A stretch of DNA of 64,000 nt from Streptomyces sp. NBC_00569 (GCF_036345255.1 NZ_CP107783.1:7428501-7492500), one strand, 5' to 3'; shown: positions 25,153 through 34,426, numbered from the stretch's first letter. Notes: generated by a model from the sequence alone, not told the origin. A program made the numbers and translations.

Positions 25153-26184
25153 TCACGACCAGCGGATCGGGAGCGGCAGCGCGGTCAGGACGGCCGACAC
25201 CGCGACCACCACGCCCAAGGCGGCTACCTCCGCGCGCGCGGGCACGTACGCGGCCCCCAGGTCGCGGTGGCGCAGCCGCCCCCGCGCGGCCAGCGCGAAC
25301 ACGGAGACGACGGCCACGAGGATCACCTTCGCCAGCAGGGTGCGCCCGTAGGCCGTCGTCACCAGCTGGTCGAGGACCGTGCTCACCGGCATCCGGCGCA
25401 GCGTGCTGCACACACCGGTCGCCGTGATGGCGGCGAGCAGGACGGCCGCCACGCGCGCGTAGAGCCCCAGCAGCGCGGCTCCCGCCCCGGGAGCCGTCGT
25501 ACGCCAGCGGCGCAGCGTCCGCAGGACGTGCAGCAGACCGCCCACCCACAGCGCGGCACACGTCAGATGGACGACGGTCAGGGCCGAGCCCAGATACGCC
25601 GTGTGCTCGGCCGGCGGATGGGCGCGCAGCGCCTCCGCCACCACGACGGCGGCCAGCGGCGCGAGCGCGGTCGCCGGGCGCCGCGACCGGGCGCACAGGG
25701 CCGCCACCACGAACGCGTTGACCTCGACGAGGGCGAGGCTGCCGTCCCTGGTCCCGTAGAGCCCGGCGATGTCCAGGTCGGAGAGCGCGTGCGGCACGAG
25801 GTTGCCGTTCGCCACGATCGACGCGAGCCCCAGTGCGGCCAGGAACCCCGCCCAGGGCGCGTACGCCGACCAGCTGCGCGGCTCGTCCGCGGACGGCGCC
25901 CCGGGCACCCGCCGGGCCAGCCGCGCCACGAACAGCTCGCCCGCCTGTACGCAGAGGGCGGCGAACAGGACCGTCCGAAGGAGCGCCACGCCGGTGACCC
26001 CGGGCGCCGCCGCCTCCCCCGTGCCGTCAAGGGCGGCGGAGGGCCCGAGCAGGGGGATCACCGCGGCCGCGGCCACGAGGACGAGCGCGAGGACGGCGCG
26101 TGCGGTGGCGGGCCGTCGGGCGGGAAGGGCGGGGTCGTCCCCACCGGGGGCGGGCGCCTCGGCGGTCGGTCGTATGGAACTCAC
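25153..26184 (-). CDS. Copper resistance D (CopD) domain membrane protein
   Basis: The 343-residue protein has about eight transmembrane helices. The C-terminal ~110 residues show the CopD pattern (HLTCAALWVGGLLHVLRTLRR, then YGRTLLAKVILVAVV), with the LWVGG and GRTLLAK motifs. No CopC-like periplasmic domain is fused or adjacent. CopD proteins take part in copper import or tolerance. GTG at 26184 (MSSIRPTAEA) is the probable start; an in-frame TTG at 26220 is upstream. It follows the CoA-transferase start region by 84 bp on the same strand. Confidence 0.82.
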   Translation of the reverse strand: MSSIRPTAEAPAPGGDDPALPARRPATARAVLALVLVAAAAVIPLLGPSAALDGTGEAAAPGVTGVALLRTVLFAALCVQAGELFVARLARRVPGAPSADEPRSWSAYAPWAGFLAALGLASIVANGNLVPHALSDLDIAGLYGTRDGSLALVEVNAFVVAALCARSRRPATALAPLAAVVVAEALRAHPPAEHTAYLGSALTVVHLTCAALWVGGLLHVLRTLRRWRTTAPGAGAALLGLYARVAAVLLAAITATGVCSTLRRMPVSTVLDQLVTTAYGRTLLAKVILVAVVSVFALAARGRLRHRDLGAAYVPARAEVAALGVVVAVSAVLTALPLPIRWS

Positions 26185-26268
26185 CGCATGATCTTCGCCA
26201 GGTGTGACAGATCCGGGCAAGTCCAGGAAAACAACTGGCGCAGTGTCATTCCGCCTGAGCGGCCGGCT

Positions 26269-27675
26269 TCAGCCATGCCGCCACTCGGGCGAGTCGGCAC
26301 CCCAAAGCCCGGGCGGGCGCTCCCAGTTGACGGGTCCTCCGGTGAAGCCGGCCGGCGGCAGCGCGTGCCGCAGCCGTCCCGCGGCACTGTCGGTCTCCGT
26401 GAGCCAGCGCGCCGGGTTCTCGGCGTCGTACGTCTCCGTGACCGCGGTGGGCCCGTGCGGGAGCTTCCGCGTCAGCCAGTGCGCGGTCCGGGCGAGCGCC
26501 GCCCGCAGCGCGCGCGTGCCGCCCTCGTCCAGCTGCTCGGTGACGGCGCGCAGCACGGCCGCCGCCAGGAGATAGCCCGTGCCGTGGTCCAGGGCCTGCG
26601 CGGGCAGCGCCCCCGGCCGCTCCACGGACCCCTCGACGACCGCGATGCCCGTGGCCACCTGCACCACGCTGTCGAAGCCGCGCCGCTCGCCCCACGGCCC
26701 GTACGCGCCCCACGCGGACAGCTGCGCCACGACGAGCCCCGGCCTGCGCGAGGCCAGCGCCTCGGGGGTGAGGCTGAACCGGTCGAGCGCGCCGGGCCGG
26801 TAGCCGGTCACGACAACGTCCGCGCCCGCGAGGAGGTCCTCGAAGGCGCGCCGGTCCGCCGCGCCCGTCAGATCGAGCCGTGTGGACCGCTTCCCGAACC
26901 CGGTGTCCGCGTGCGCCTCCGGATCCTCCGGCAGCTGCGGGGCGTCGACGCGCAGCACGTCCGCGCCGAACAGCGCGAGGGTGCGCGTGGCGACGGGACC
27001 GCCGGTGACCCGCGTCAGGTCGAGGACACGCAGGCCGGACGCGGGCAGCAGCGGGTCACCCGTGAGCGGGGGCAGAGAACGGGGCGCCGCCTTGTCGAGG
27101 CGCTCACGGTCGAGCAGCGACCGCCCGGCGATCGCCACTGCCTGAGGGTGCGCGGCCCATTCCTCCGTGGTGCGCAGGGCGACGGCCAGGCCCCCGGCGG
27201 CGTACACGGTCTCCTCGGCCTCGGCGGCCGACCGCTCCGCGAGCAGCGCGGCGACCCGCTCCACGGAGGCGTCGTCGCCGAGCCCGAGCGCGGCCAGGAG
27301 CCGTGCCCGGTGGTGCGGATAGTTGGCATGGGTGCGCAGCCACCCGTCCGCCGTGCGCCAGAACCGGGACAGCGGCGCGAAGTTGACCGTCGCCCGCCCG
27401 TCGATCAGCAGATGCCGCTCACTGACGAACGCGGTGGCCAGGGCGCCGTCGTCGAGGACCACGCGGGGTACGGGCCGTCCGGTGCGCCGGGCGGCCAGCT
27501 CGGCCGCGGCCAGCGAGCACGCGCCCACGCACGCGCGTGCCAGGTCGATCACGGGCAGCCGCGCGGGCAGCGCCCCCTCCCTTGCCACGGACGTGATGTG
27601 CGAGGTCAGGGCCGGGTCGCCGCCGAGCGCCGCCCAGGCCGCCCGCGTTCCCTCACCCACCGGTGCATGTGTCAT
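26269..27675 (-). CDS. CaiB/BaiF CoA-transferase family protein
   Basis: The 468-residue protein is a family III CoA-transferase. LRVLDLTRVTGGPVATRTLALFGADVLRVD (~213-243, core LDLTRVTGGP) is the start of the catalytic fold and ALDHGTGY (~365) holds the usual catalytic Asp. A ~200-residue N-terminal extension carries a second, degenerate copy of the fold. The family moves CoA between carboxylic acids without a covalent thioester on Glu. The ATG at 27675 (MTHAPVGEGT) is chosen. It is followed by CopD after 84 bp. Donor and acceptor are unknown. Confidence 0.82.
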   Translation of the reverse strand: MTHAPVGEGTRAAWAALGGDPALTSHITSVAREGALPARLPVIDLARACVGACSLAAAELAARRTGRPVPRVVLDDGALATAFVSERHLLIDGRATVNFAPLSRFWRTADGWLRTHANYPHHRARLLAALGLGDDASVERVAALLAERSAAEAEETVYAAGGLAVALRTTEEWAAHPQAVAIAGRSLLDRERLDKAAPRSLPPLTGDPLLPASGLRVLDLTRVTGGPVATRTLALFGADVLRVDAPQLPEDPEAHADTGFGKRSTRLDLTGAADRRAFEDLLAGADVVVTGYRPGALDRFSLTPEALASRRPGLVVAQLSAWGAYGPWGERRGFDSVVQVATGIAVVEGSVERPGALPAQALDHGTGYLLAAAVLRAVTEQLDEGGTRALRAALARTAHWLTRKLPHGPTAVTETYDAENPARWLTETDSAAGRLRHALPPAGFTGGPVNWERPPGLWGADSPEWRHG

Positions 27676-27709
27676 GCGGGCACTATCGCGCACGGCCCGA
27701 GGAACGACA

Positions 27710-27742
27710 CAGGTGGGCCGGACGAAGCCGTCGGCCCACCTG
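27710..27742. terminator. Hairpin downstream of the first subtilase
   Basis: CAGGTGGGCCG (27710-27720) and CGGCCCACCTG (27732-27742) pair perfectly over 11 bp with an 11-base loop. It lies 20 bp past the subtilase stop and before the CoA-transferase start, both minus strand, so it separates the two units. Confidence 0.65.
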
Positions 27743-27761
27743 AACTGTCATGCCTGCGCGG

Positions 27762-29309
27762 CTACTTGGTCACCGCGTCCAGGGCGTCGGCCATGCCGTG
27801 CCCGTAGAAGCCGTTCTTGTTCTTGCCGCCCTCGCACACCGCGTCGACCTTGCCGTCGCCGTCGATGTCGTACGGGTCGGTGCACGGCGTGGCGTCGGCC
27901 TGCGCGTACAGGAGCGCCTTCACCGCCGCCGCGGAGGCGTGCGGGTGCGTCGACTTGATCAGCGCGGCGACGCCGGCGACGTGCGGGGACGCCATCGACG
28001 TACCGGCCATGTAGCCCCACTTGCCGCCGGGCAGCGGGCCGAGGATCAGGCCGCTCGTGGCGGGCGGCGCCGGCGTCTGGTACGCCGTCGAGTCGCCGCC
28101 GGGGGCCGCGATGTCGATGATGCCCTGACCGTAGTTGGAGAACGACGACTTGAGGCCCTTGGCCCCGGTCGCCGCGGTCGTGACGACGCCCGGCAGCTGC
28201 GTCGGGATGTCGAAGCACTTGGACGGGTCGACGACCCGGTCGCCCGGGGTCGTGTCGTTCGGGCTCGACGGGTCGGTGATCTCGTCGGAGGCGAGGTCGT
28301 AGTTCTCGTTGCCCGCCGCCGCGACGTTCACGGCGCCCTTCTTCTCCGCGTACTGCGAGGCCCGCGCGACGGCCTTCACCAGGGCCTTCTGTTCCGGGTC
28401 GTCCGTGCAGTTGAAGTACCACGGGTCGGTGTAATAGCTGTTGTTGGTGACGTCGACGCCGTGCTCGGCCGCGAACACGAAGCCGCACACCACGGCCTCC
28501 GTGTAGAAGAAGCCGTCCGGGTTGCCCACCTTGATGCCCGAGACCTTCACGCCGGGCGCGACCCCCGTGATGCCGACGCCGTTCTTGGCGCCCGCGATCT
28601 CACCCGCGACATGCGTGCCGTGCGGGCTCTCCGAGGCGCTGGGGCGCCAGGAGCCGTCCGTCGTGTCCGGCTTGCCCGAGACACAGTTCGCGGACGCCCC
28701 GCGGTCGAAGTTCGGCGCGATGTCCGGGTGGGTGTCGTCGACGCCGGTGTCGATCACCGCGACGGTGACCTTCCTGCTGCCGAGCGACTTCTCGTGCGCC
28801 TTGTCCGCCTTGATGGCGGGCAGGTCCCACTGCAACGGCTCCAGCGGGTCCTGTCCGGCGGCGGCCTGACCGGTCGTGGCCGCCAGCTGGGCTGCGGTCA
28901 GTGCCTTCGGGGTGCCGAGGTCGGCCGTGGACTGGGCGGGCAGCGGCGCGGTGCGCGTGGCACCCGCCGAGTCGACCCCGCGGGCCTTGCGGATCGTCTT
29001 CGCGAAGTCCGGGTTCGAAGAGTGCGCGACGATGACGCCGATCTTGTCGTACGCGATGACGACGGTGCCGCCGGCCTTGGTGATCTCCTTCTGGACGGCG
29101 GCCGAAGTGCCGTGTCCGGAACGCACGTTGACCACGTAGCTGAGCGAGGGGCCGTCCGTGGCGACCGGGGCCTGAGGGGCCTGCGGGGCCTGACCCGCGG
29201 CCGACGCGGTCGCGTTCGGCAGGAACGCGAGCGCCGTGGCCATGGCCATCCCGGCCGGTACGGCTATCGAACGGCGGATGGAACGGGAGCGCGCGAGGGG
29301 CGCCGTCAT
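27762..29309 (-). CDS. Secreted S8 family serine peptidase (subtilase), copy 1
   Basis: The 515-residue protein begins with a signal peptide (RSIAVPAGMAMATALAFLPN...ASA). An inhibitor I9-like propeptide follows (~55-130). The catalytic triad is Asp in VAVIDTGVDDTHPD (~183), His in PHGTHVAGE (~230) and Ser in GTSMASPHVAGVAAL (~437). NNSYYTDPWYFNC (~287) carries the oxyanion Asn. The end, YGHGMADALDAVTK, is at the normal peptidase boundary. ATG at 29309 with AGGAG upstream. A paralogue lies 103 bp upstream on the same strand, so both may be transcribed together. Confidence 0.9.
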   Translation of the reverse strand: MTAPLARSRSIRRSIAVPAGMAMATALAFLPNATASAAGQAPQAPQAPVATDGPSLSYVVNVRSGHGTSAAVQKEITKAGGTVVIAYDKIGVIVAHSSNPDFAKTIRKARGVDSAGATRTAPLPAQSTADLGTPKALTAAQLAATTGQAAAGQDPLEPLQWDLPAIKADKAHEKSLGSRKVTVAVIDTGVDDTHPDIAPNFDRGASANCVSGKPDTTDGSWRPSASESPHGTHVAGEIAGAKNGVGITGVAPGVKVSGIKVGNPDGFFYTEAVVCGFVFAAEHGVDVTNNSYYTDPWYFNCTDDPEQKALVKAVARASQYAEKKGAVNVAAAGNENYDLASDEITDPSSPNDTTPGDRVVDPSKCFDIPTQLPGVVTTAATGAKGLKSSFSNYGQGIIDIAAPGGDSTAYQTPAPPATSGLILGPLPGGKWGYMAGTSMASPHVAGVAALIKSTHPHASAAAVKALLYAQADATPCTDPYDIDGDGKVDAVCEGGKNKNGFYGHGMADALDAVTK

Positions 29310-29412
29310 GGTGTCTCCTGGGTTCGTTGCGTTCGGGATGCGTGGAGCGGCAGGCAGCCGGAGCCGCCCCGGGTACCTCTGGTGCAGGGCTGCTCGGCGG
29401 GTCGCGTCAGGG

Positions 29413-30954
29413 TCACTTCTTGACGGCGTCGAGCGCGTCGACGATGCCGAAGCCGTAGAAGCCGTTGACGTGCTTCCCGCCCTCGCAGGTGGCGTCGACG
29501 ACACCGTCGCCGTCCCCGTCGTACGGGGCCGAGGGGCAGCCCGGGTTGTCGGCCTCGGCCTTGAGCAGGGCCTGGAGCTGGGCCGGAGTGGCCCTCGGGT
29601 GCGTCGACTTGAGCAGCGCGGCGACCCCGGCGGCGTGCGGCGACGCCATCGACGTGCCCTGGAGGAAGCCGTACTGGCCGCCCGGCATCGTCGACAGGAT
29701 GCGGCCGTTCTTCGACGGGGTGTCCGGGAACTGGAACTTGTCTCCGCCCGGCGCCGCGATGTCGATGACACCCTTGCCGTAGCTGGAGTAGTACGCCTTG
29801 GCACCCGTCGGGCCCGAGGCGCTGACGGTGACGACGCCCGGCAGCTGCGTCGGGATGTCGAAGCACTTGTGCGGGTCGATCGTGCGGTGGACCGGCGTCG
29901 AGTCGTCGGGGCTGGAGTCGTCGACGAGCGCGTCCGAGTCCAGGTCGTCGTTGGAGTTGCCGGCCGACGCCAGGTTGAGGGTGCCCTTCTTCTGGGCGTA
30001 CAGCTGGGCCCGGTCGACCGCGTCGACGATGGCCTTCTGGTCGGGGTCGTCCATGCAGTTGTAGAGCCAAGGGTCCACGTAATAGCTGTTGTTGGTGACC
30101 TCGACGCCGTGGTCGGCGGCGAACACGAAGGCGCAGACCACGTTCTCCGGGTAGAAGAGGCCGTCGTGGGGGTCGCTGACCTTGATGCCCGCGACCTTCA
30201 CACCGGGAGCGACCCCGGCGACGCCTATGCCGTTGCGGGCCGCGGCTATCTCACCGGCGACGTGCGTGCCGTGGTAGTCCTCGGCCGGGTCGTAGGGTCG
30301 CCACGCGCCGGGCGAGGTGTCCGCCTTGCCGCCGACACAGTTCGCGGACTGCGAGGCGGAGAAGTTCGGGGCGAGGTCGGGGTGGGTGTCGTCGACGCCC
30401 GTGTCGATGACACCGACGGTGACGTCGCGGCTGCCCGGGTTGATCTTCGCGGCCTTGTCGGCGCCGATCGCCCGCAGATCCCACTGGTCGGCCTCGAGTG
30501 GCTCGGCGCCCGAATCGGCTTTCGCCGCAAGGGACTTGGCCTGCGCCTTCGACAGGACCTGGGCGGCACCCTCGTCCGTGGTGCCGGCGGCGACCAGCGG
30601 GGACGTACGCGTGGCGCCCGCCGACTGCACCCCCTTGACGGCGCGGATCTGCCGGCCGAAGTCCGGGTTCGACGCGTGGACGACGATCACGCCGATCCGG
30701 TCGTACGAGGCCACGACGGTCCCGCCGGCCTTGTCGATCGCCTTCTTCACCGACGCGAGGGTGCGGTGGTCCGTCCTGGTGTTCACGACGTACGCGAGTG
30801 CCCCTGCGTCGGCGGTGGCCGAACCGGCAGTGGCGGCGGGGGAGTCGGCGGGTGCGGCCGACGCGGCGCCGGGCAGGAAGCCGAGGGACGCGGTGAGCGC
30901 GAGGCCGAGCGGCAGGGTGAGCGCCAGCCGGCGTCTGGAGCGCAGATGAGCCAT
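29413..30954 (-). CDS. Secreted S8 family serine peptidase (subtilase), copy 2
   Basis: The 513-residue protein has a signal peptide (LALTLPLGLALTASLGFLPG, ending ASAA) and the same order as its neighbour: propeptide, Asp in VGVIDTGVDDTHPDL (~176), His in YHGTHVAGEI (~228), Asn in NNSYYVDPWLYNC and Ser in GTSMASPHAAGVAAL (~435). Both copies share the unusual NSYYxDPWxxNCxDDPxQKA stretch after the Asn, so they arose by duplication. ATG at 30954 with GGGATC... upstream. The long 30955-31289 region upstream probably carries the promoter for both. Confidence 0.9.
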   Translation of the reverse strand: MAHLRSRRRLALTLPLGLALTASLGFLPGAASAAPADSPAATAGSATADAGALAYVVNTRTDHRTLASVKKAIDKAGGTVVASYDRIGVIVVHASNPDFGRQIRAVKGVQSAGATRTSPLVAAGTTDEGAAQVLSKAQAKSLAAKADSGAEPLEADQWDLRAIGADKAAKINPGSRDVTVGVIDTGVDDTHPDLAPNFSASQSANCVGGKADTSPGAWRPYDPAEDYHGTHVAGEIAAARNGIGVAGVAPGVKVAGIKVSDPHDGLFYPENVVCAFVFAADHGVEVTNNSYYVDPWLYNCMDDPDQKAIVDAVDRAQLYAQKKGTLNLASAGNSNDDLDSDALVDDSSPDDSTPVHRTIDPHKCFDIPTQLPGVVTVSASGPTGAKAYYSSYGKGVIDIAAPGGDKFQFPDTPSKNGRILSTMPGGQYGFLQGTSMASPHAAGVAALLKSTHPRATPAQLQALLKAEADNPGCPSAPYDGDGDGVVDATCEGGKHVNGFYGFGIVDALDAVKK

Positions 30955-31116
30955 GGGATCTCCACATCATCCGTCGTATATGGAAAAGCCCGAACACAGT
31001 TGGTGCCCGGGCAGGTACATGACGCGTGGTGCTCGGGTGAACGTATCCCGGGTCCTCGCAGGCCAGCAATGAAATCCCAAAGAAAGCGCATGACCGGGCA
31101 ACGCAGTTGAACCGGT

Positions 31117-31157
31117 GTGCGCGTGCCCCCGTGACGTTGAGCAGGGGGCATGCGCAC
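31117..31157. terminator. Strong hairpin in the divergent intergenic region
   Basis: GTGCGCGTGCCCCC (31117-31130) pairs with GGGGGCATGCGCAC (31144-31157) with one G-T wobble and a 13-base loop. No U-tract follows. It may insulate the two divergent units or lie in the leader of one of them. Confidence 0.45.
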
Positions 31158-31214
31158 GATCCTCGCCCCCTGTCGGATCACGCCGGGTGGCCCTACCATC
31201 GCCTCCCGGCCCAG

Positions 31215-31228
31215 GTGATCCAGATCAC
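31215..31228. promoter_or_regulatory. CRP-like palindrome upstream of the acetate-uptake operon
   Basis: GTGATCCAGATCAC reads GTGA-N6-TCAC, the core of cAMP receptor protein sites. It lies 62-75 bp before the GTG at 31290. In E. coli the equivalent yjcH-actP genes are CRP controlled. It also contains two GATC sites. Binding by Streptomyces Crp is inferred. Confidence 0.5.
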
Positions 31229-31289
31229 TGTGAGGTCTGAGAACCACATGTCCGTTTCACCCGCCGCACCCGCACCGCGAGGAGACTCC

Positions 31290-31658
31290 GTGGCCACCGA
31301 TGCACCGCCACCGTCGAAAAGCGGGCCCCGCAACCAACCCGCACCGCCCTCCACGGAGGAATTCATCGCGGAGCAGGAGAGCGCGGAGTTCGCCGAACTG
31401 CGCCACGCGCACCGCTCGTTCGCCTTCCCTCTGACCGTCGCCTTCATCGCCTGGTACCTGCTGTACGTACTGCTGTCGAACTACGCGGGCGACTTCATGG
31501 GCACCAAGCTCTTCGGCAACATCAATGTCGCGCTGGTCCTCGGCCTCGCCCAGTTCCTGACCACGTTCCTCATCGCCTGGTGGTACTCCCGCCACGCTGC
31601 CACCAAGCTCGACCCCAAGGCCGAGGCGATCAAGTCCCGGATGGAGGGCGGCGCATGA
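31290..31658 (+). CDS. DUF485 (YjcH-like) small membrane protein
   Basis: The 122-residue protein has a Pro-rich cytoplasmic head and two transmembrane helices (~50-70, FPLTVAFIAWYLLYVLLS; ~83-105, VALVLGLAQFLTTFLIAWWY), with RHAHRSFAFP before the first. This matches DUF485, the partner of acetate permease (YjcH in E. coli). GTG at 31290 with GAGGAG five bases upstream is preferred; an ATG at 31248 lacks such a site. Its stop overlaps the next ATG (ATGA), so translation is coupled to the symporter. Confidence 0.85.
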   Translation: MATDAPPPSKSGPRNQPAPPSTEEFIAEQESAEFAELRHAHRSFAFPLTVAFIAWYLLYVLLSNYAGDFMGTKLFGNINVALVLGLAQFLTTFLIAWWYSRHAATKLDPKAEAIKSRMEGGA

Positions 31659-33283
31659 GCCCCGCAGTCACGCAGGTAATCGCCGTGGGTGAGGCGAGCG
31701 AGCACCGGCCGCTCATCATCTCCCTGTTCGCGGTGTTCGTCCTCGCCACCCTGGTGATCACCGTCTGGGCGGGCCGTCAGACGAGGAGCGCCTCCGACTT
31801 CTACGCGGGCGGGCGCCAGTTCACCGGCTTCCAGAACGGACTCGCCGTCTCCGGCGACTACATGTCCGCGGCCTCGTTCCTCGGCATCGCCGGAGCGATC
31901 GCCCTCTTCGGCTACGACGGCTTCCTCTACTCCATCGGCTTCCTCGTCGCGTGGCTCGTCGCCCTGCTCCTGGTCGCCGAGCCGCTGCGCAACTCCGGCC
32001 GCTACACGATGGGCGACGTCCTCGCGTACCGGATGCGCCAGCGCCCGGTCCGCACCGCGGCCGGCACCTCCACGATCGTCGTCTCGATCTTCTACCTGCT
32101 CGCGCAGATGGCGGGCGCGGGCGTCCTCGTCTCGCTGCTCCTCGGCATCACGTCCGACGCGGGCAAGGTCGGCATCGTCGCCCTCGTCGGCGTCCTGATG
32201 ATCGTGTACGTCACCATCGGCGGTATGAAGGGCACCACCTGGGTCCAGATGGTCAAGGCCGTGCTCCTGATCGCGGGCACGATCCTGCTCACCTTCCTGG
32301 TCCTGTTGAAGTTCAACTTCAACATCTCCGACCTGCTCGGCAAGGCGGCGTCCAACAGCGGGAAGGGCGCCTCGTTCCTGGAGCCGGGACTCAAGTACGG
32401 CGCCACGTCGACGTCGAAGATCGACTTCATCTCGCTCGGCATCGCGCTCGTCCTCGGCACCGCGGGACTGCCGCACATCCTGATCCGCTTCTACACGGTC
32501 CCCACCGCCAAGGCCGCCCGTAAGTCCGTGAACTGGGCGATCGGCATCATCGGCGCGTTCTACCTGATGACGATCGCGCTCGGCTTCGGTGCCGCCGCCC
32601 TCATCAAGCCGGAAGAGATCATCGCGTCCAACCCGGCGGGCAACACCGCGGCGCCGCTGCTCGCGCTGCACCTCGGCGGGGTCGACTCGTCGTGGGGCGC
32701 GATCCTCCTCGCGACGATCTCGGCGGTCGCCTTCGCCACGATCCTCGCGGTCGTCGCGGGCCTGACCCTCGCCTCGTCCTCCTCGTTCGCGCACGACATC
32801 TACGCGAACGTCATCAAGAAGGGCAAGGCCTCCGAGAAGCAGGAGATGAAGGCGGCCCGCTGGGCGACCGTCTTCATCGGCATCGTCTCCATCGGCCTCG
32901 GCGCCCTCGCCCGCGACCTGAACGTGGCCGGCCTGGTCGCGCTCGCCTTCGCGGTCGCCGCCTCAGCCAACCTGCCGACGATCCTCTACAGCCTCTTCTG
33001 GAAGCGCTTCACCACCCAGGGCGCGCTCTGGTCGATCTACGGAGGCCTCTTCGCGGCGGTCTTCCTGGTGCTGTTCTCGCCGGTCGTCTCCGGCAACCCG
33101 AAGACGTCCATGTTCAAGGGCGTCGACTTCCACTGGTTCCCCTTGGACAACCCGGGCATCATCTCGATCCCGGTCGGCTTCCTGCTCGGCTGGCTCGGCA
33201 CCGTCCTGTCCAAGGAGAAGGCGGACGCCGGCAAATACGCGGAGCTCGAAGTCCGCTCCCTCACCGGTACGGGAGCCCACTGA
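31655..33283 (+). CDS. Cation/acetate symporter, sodium:solute symporter family (ActP-like)
   Basis: The 542-residue membrane protein has about 13 helices. SASDFYAGGRQFTGFQNGLAVSGDYMSAASFLGIAGA (core AGGRQ and GDYMSAASFLG) near 45-80 is the SSS family signature, and GLPHILIRFYTVPTAKAARKSV (~270) is typical of the ActP branch that moves acetate and other short acids with Na+ or H+. It overlaps the DUF485 gene and ends before a strong terminator. Expression control probably depends on the shared promoter with the CRP-like site. Confidence 0.9.
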   Translation: MSPAVTQVIAVGEASEHRPLIISLFAVFVLATLVITVWAGRQTRSASDFYAGGRQFTGFQNGLAVSGDYMSAASFLGIAGAIALFGYDGFLYSIGFLVAWLVALLLVAEPLRNSGRYTMGDVLAYRMRQRPVRTAAGTSTIVVSIFYLLAQMAGAGVLVSLLLGITSDAGKVGIVALVGVLMIVYVTIGGMKGTTWVQMVKAVLLIAGTILLTFLVLLKFNFNISDLLGKAASNSGKGASFLEPGLKYGATSTSKIDFISLGIALVLGTAGLPHILIRFYTVPTAKAARKSVNWAIGIIGAFYLMTIALGFGAAALIKPEEIIASNPAGNTAAPLLALHLGGVDSSWGAILLATISAVAFATILAVVAGLTLASSSSFAHDIYANVIKKGKASEKQEMKAARWATVFIGIVSIGLGALARDLNVAGLVALAFAVAASANLPTILYSLFWKRFTTQGALWSIYGGLFAAVFLVLFSPVVSGNPKTSMFKGVDFHWFPLDNPGIISIPVGFLLGWLGTVLSKEKADAGKYAELEVRSLTGTGAH

Positions 33284-33294
33284 CCTCGGGATTC

Positions 33295-33342
33295 GGACGG
33301 CCGCCTCGCGGACCCTCGTACGGATCTACGAGGCGGCCGTCC
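33295..33342 (+). terminator. Terminator of the acetate-uptake operon
   Basis: A 14-bp perfect stem (33295-33308 with 33329-33342) encloses a 20-base loop, starting 12 bp past the symporter stop. No U-tract, as usual for Streptomyces. Confidence 0.7.
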
Positions 33343-33427
33343 CGCTCCCGTGGGATCAGGGGCACCCCGGTGTCGGACCCATCACGTAGGCTCGCACTAT
33401 CAGATCCGCATCGGAGAGGGGGCCCAC

Positions 33428-34417
33428 GTGCTGATCGACACTTATGGCCGAGTGGCCACCGACCTCCGCGTCTCGCTGACCGACCGGTGCAATCTCCGGT
33501 GTACGTACTGCATGCCCGAAGAGGGCCTCCAGTGGCTGGCCAAGCCCGATCTGCTCACGGACGACGAGATCGTCCGGCTCATCCGGATCGCCGTCACCCA
33601 GCTCGGCATCACGGAGGTCAGGTTCACCGGCGGCGAGCCCCTGCTGCGCCCCGGCCTCGTCGGCATCGTGGAGCGCGTGGCCCAGTTGGAGCCGCGCCCC
33701 CAGATGTCCCTGACGACGAACGGGATCGGGCTCAAGCGCACCGCCGCCGCCCTCAAGCAGGCCGGCCTCGACCGGGTCAACGTCTCGCTGGACACCCTGC
33801 GCCCCGACGTCTTCAAGACCCTCACGCGGCGCGACCGCCACAAGGACGTCATCGCCGGCCTCGAAGCCGCGAGCGAAGCCGGCCTCACCCCCGTCAAGGT
33901 CAACTCCGTGCTGATGCCGGGGCTGAACGACGACGAGGCACCCGAACTCCTGGCCTGGGCCGTCGAGCACGACTACGAGCTGCGCTTCATCGAGCAGATG
34001 CCGCTGGACGCCCAGCACGGCTGGAAGCGCGACGGCATGATCACCGCCGGTGACATCCTCGCGTCCCTGCGTACGCGCTTCGACCTCGCGCCCGAAGGCT
34101 CCGGCGAGCGGGGTTCCGCCCCCGCCGAGCGCTGGCTGGTGGACGGCGGACCGCAGCGCGTCGGCGTCATCGCCTCCGTCACCCGCCCGTTCTGCTCGGC
34201 CTGCGACCGCACCCGGCTCACCGCCGACGGACAGGTGCGCACCTGCCTGTTCGCCAGCGAGGAGACGGACCTGCGCGCGGCCCTGCGCTCGGACAGCGGG
34301 GACGACGAGATCGCCCGTATCTGGAAGCTCGCCATGTGGGGCAAGAAGGCCGGCTCCGGCCTGGACGACCCGACGTTCCTCCAGCCCGAGCGCCCGATGT
34401 CCGCGATCGGCGGCTGA
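33428..34417 (+). CDS. moaA: GTP 3',8-cyclase MoaA
   Basis: The 329-residue radical SAM enzyme converts GTP to the cyclic 3',8 intermediate of molybdenum cofactor synthesis. CNLRCTYC (~20-27) binds the SAM iron-sulfur cluster and FCSACDRTR...RTCLF (~255-280) binds the second, substrate-side cluster. The C-terminus ends ...IGG, the Gly-Gly end needed for activity. GTG at 33428 with GGAGAGGGGG upstream is used; an upstream frame to 33350 lacks a site. No other moa gene is in the window, so it is an isolated copy. Confidence 0.93.
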   Translation: MLIDTYGRVATDLRVSLTDRCNLRCTYCMPEEGLQWLAKPDLLTDDEIVRLIRIAVTQLGITEVRFTGGEPLLRPGLVGIVERVAQLEPRPQMSLTTNGIGLKRTAAALKQAGLDRVNVSLDTLRPDVFKTLTRRDRHKDVIAGLEAASEAGLTPVKVNSVLMPGLNDDEAPELLAWAVEHDYELRFIEQMPLDAQHGWKRDGMITAGDILASLRTRFDLAPEGSGERGSAPAERWLVDGGPQRVGVIASVTRPFCSACDRTRLTADGQVRTCLFASEETDLRAALRSDSGDDEIARIWKLAMWGKKAGSGLDDPTFLQPERPMSAIGG

Positions 34418-34426
34418 CCCGGGGCC

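Larger units (their letters stand above)
30955..31289. other. Divergent intergenic region between subtilase and acetate-uptake genes
   Basis: No gene was found in these ~335 bp. It contains a 14-bp hairpin (31117-31157) and a GTGA-N6-TCAC palindrome (31215-31228). TACCAT at 31194-31199 is a possible -10. A stretch around 31060-31090 is A-rich relative to the rest of the window and may hold the subtilase promoter. Confidence 0.6.
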
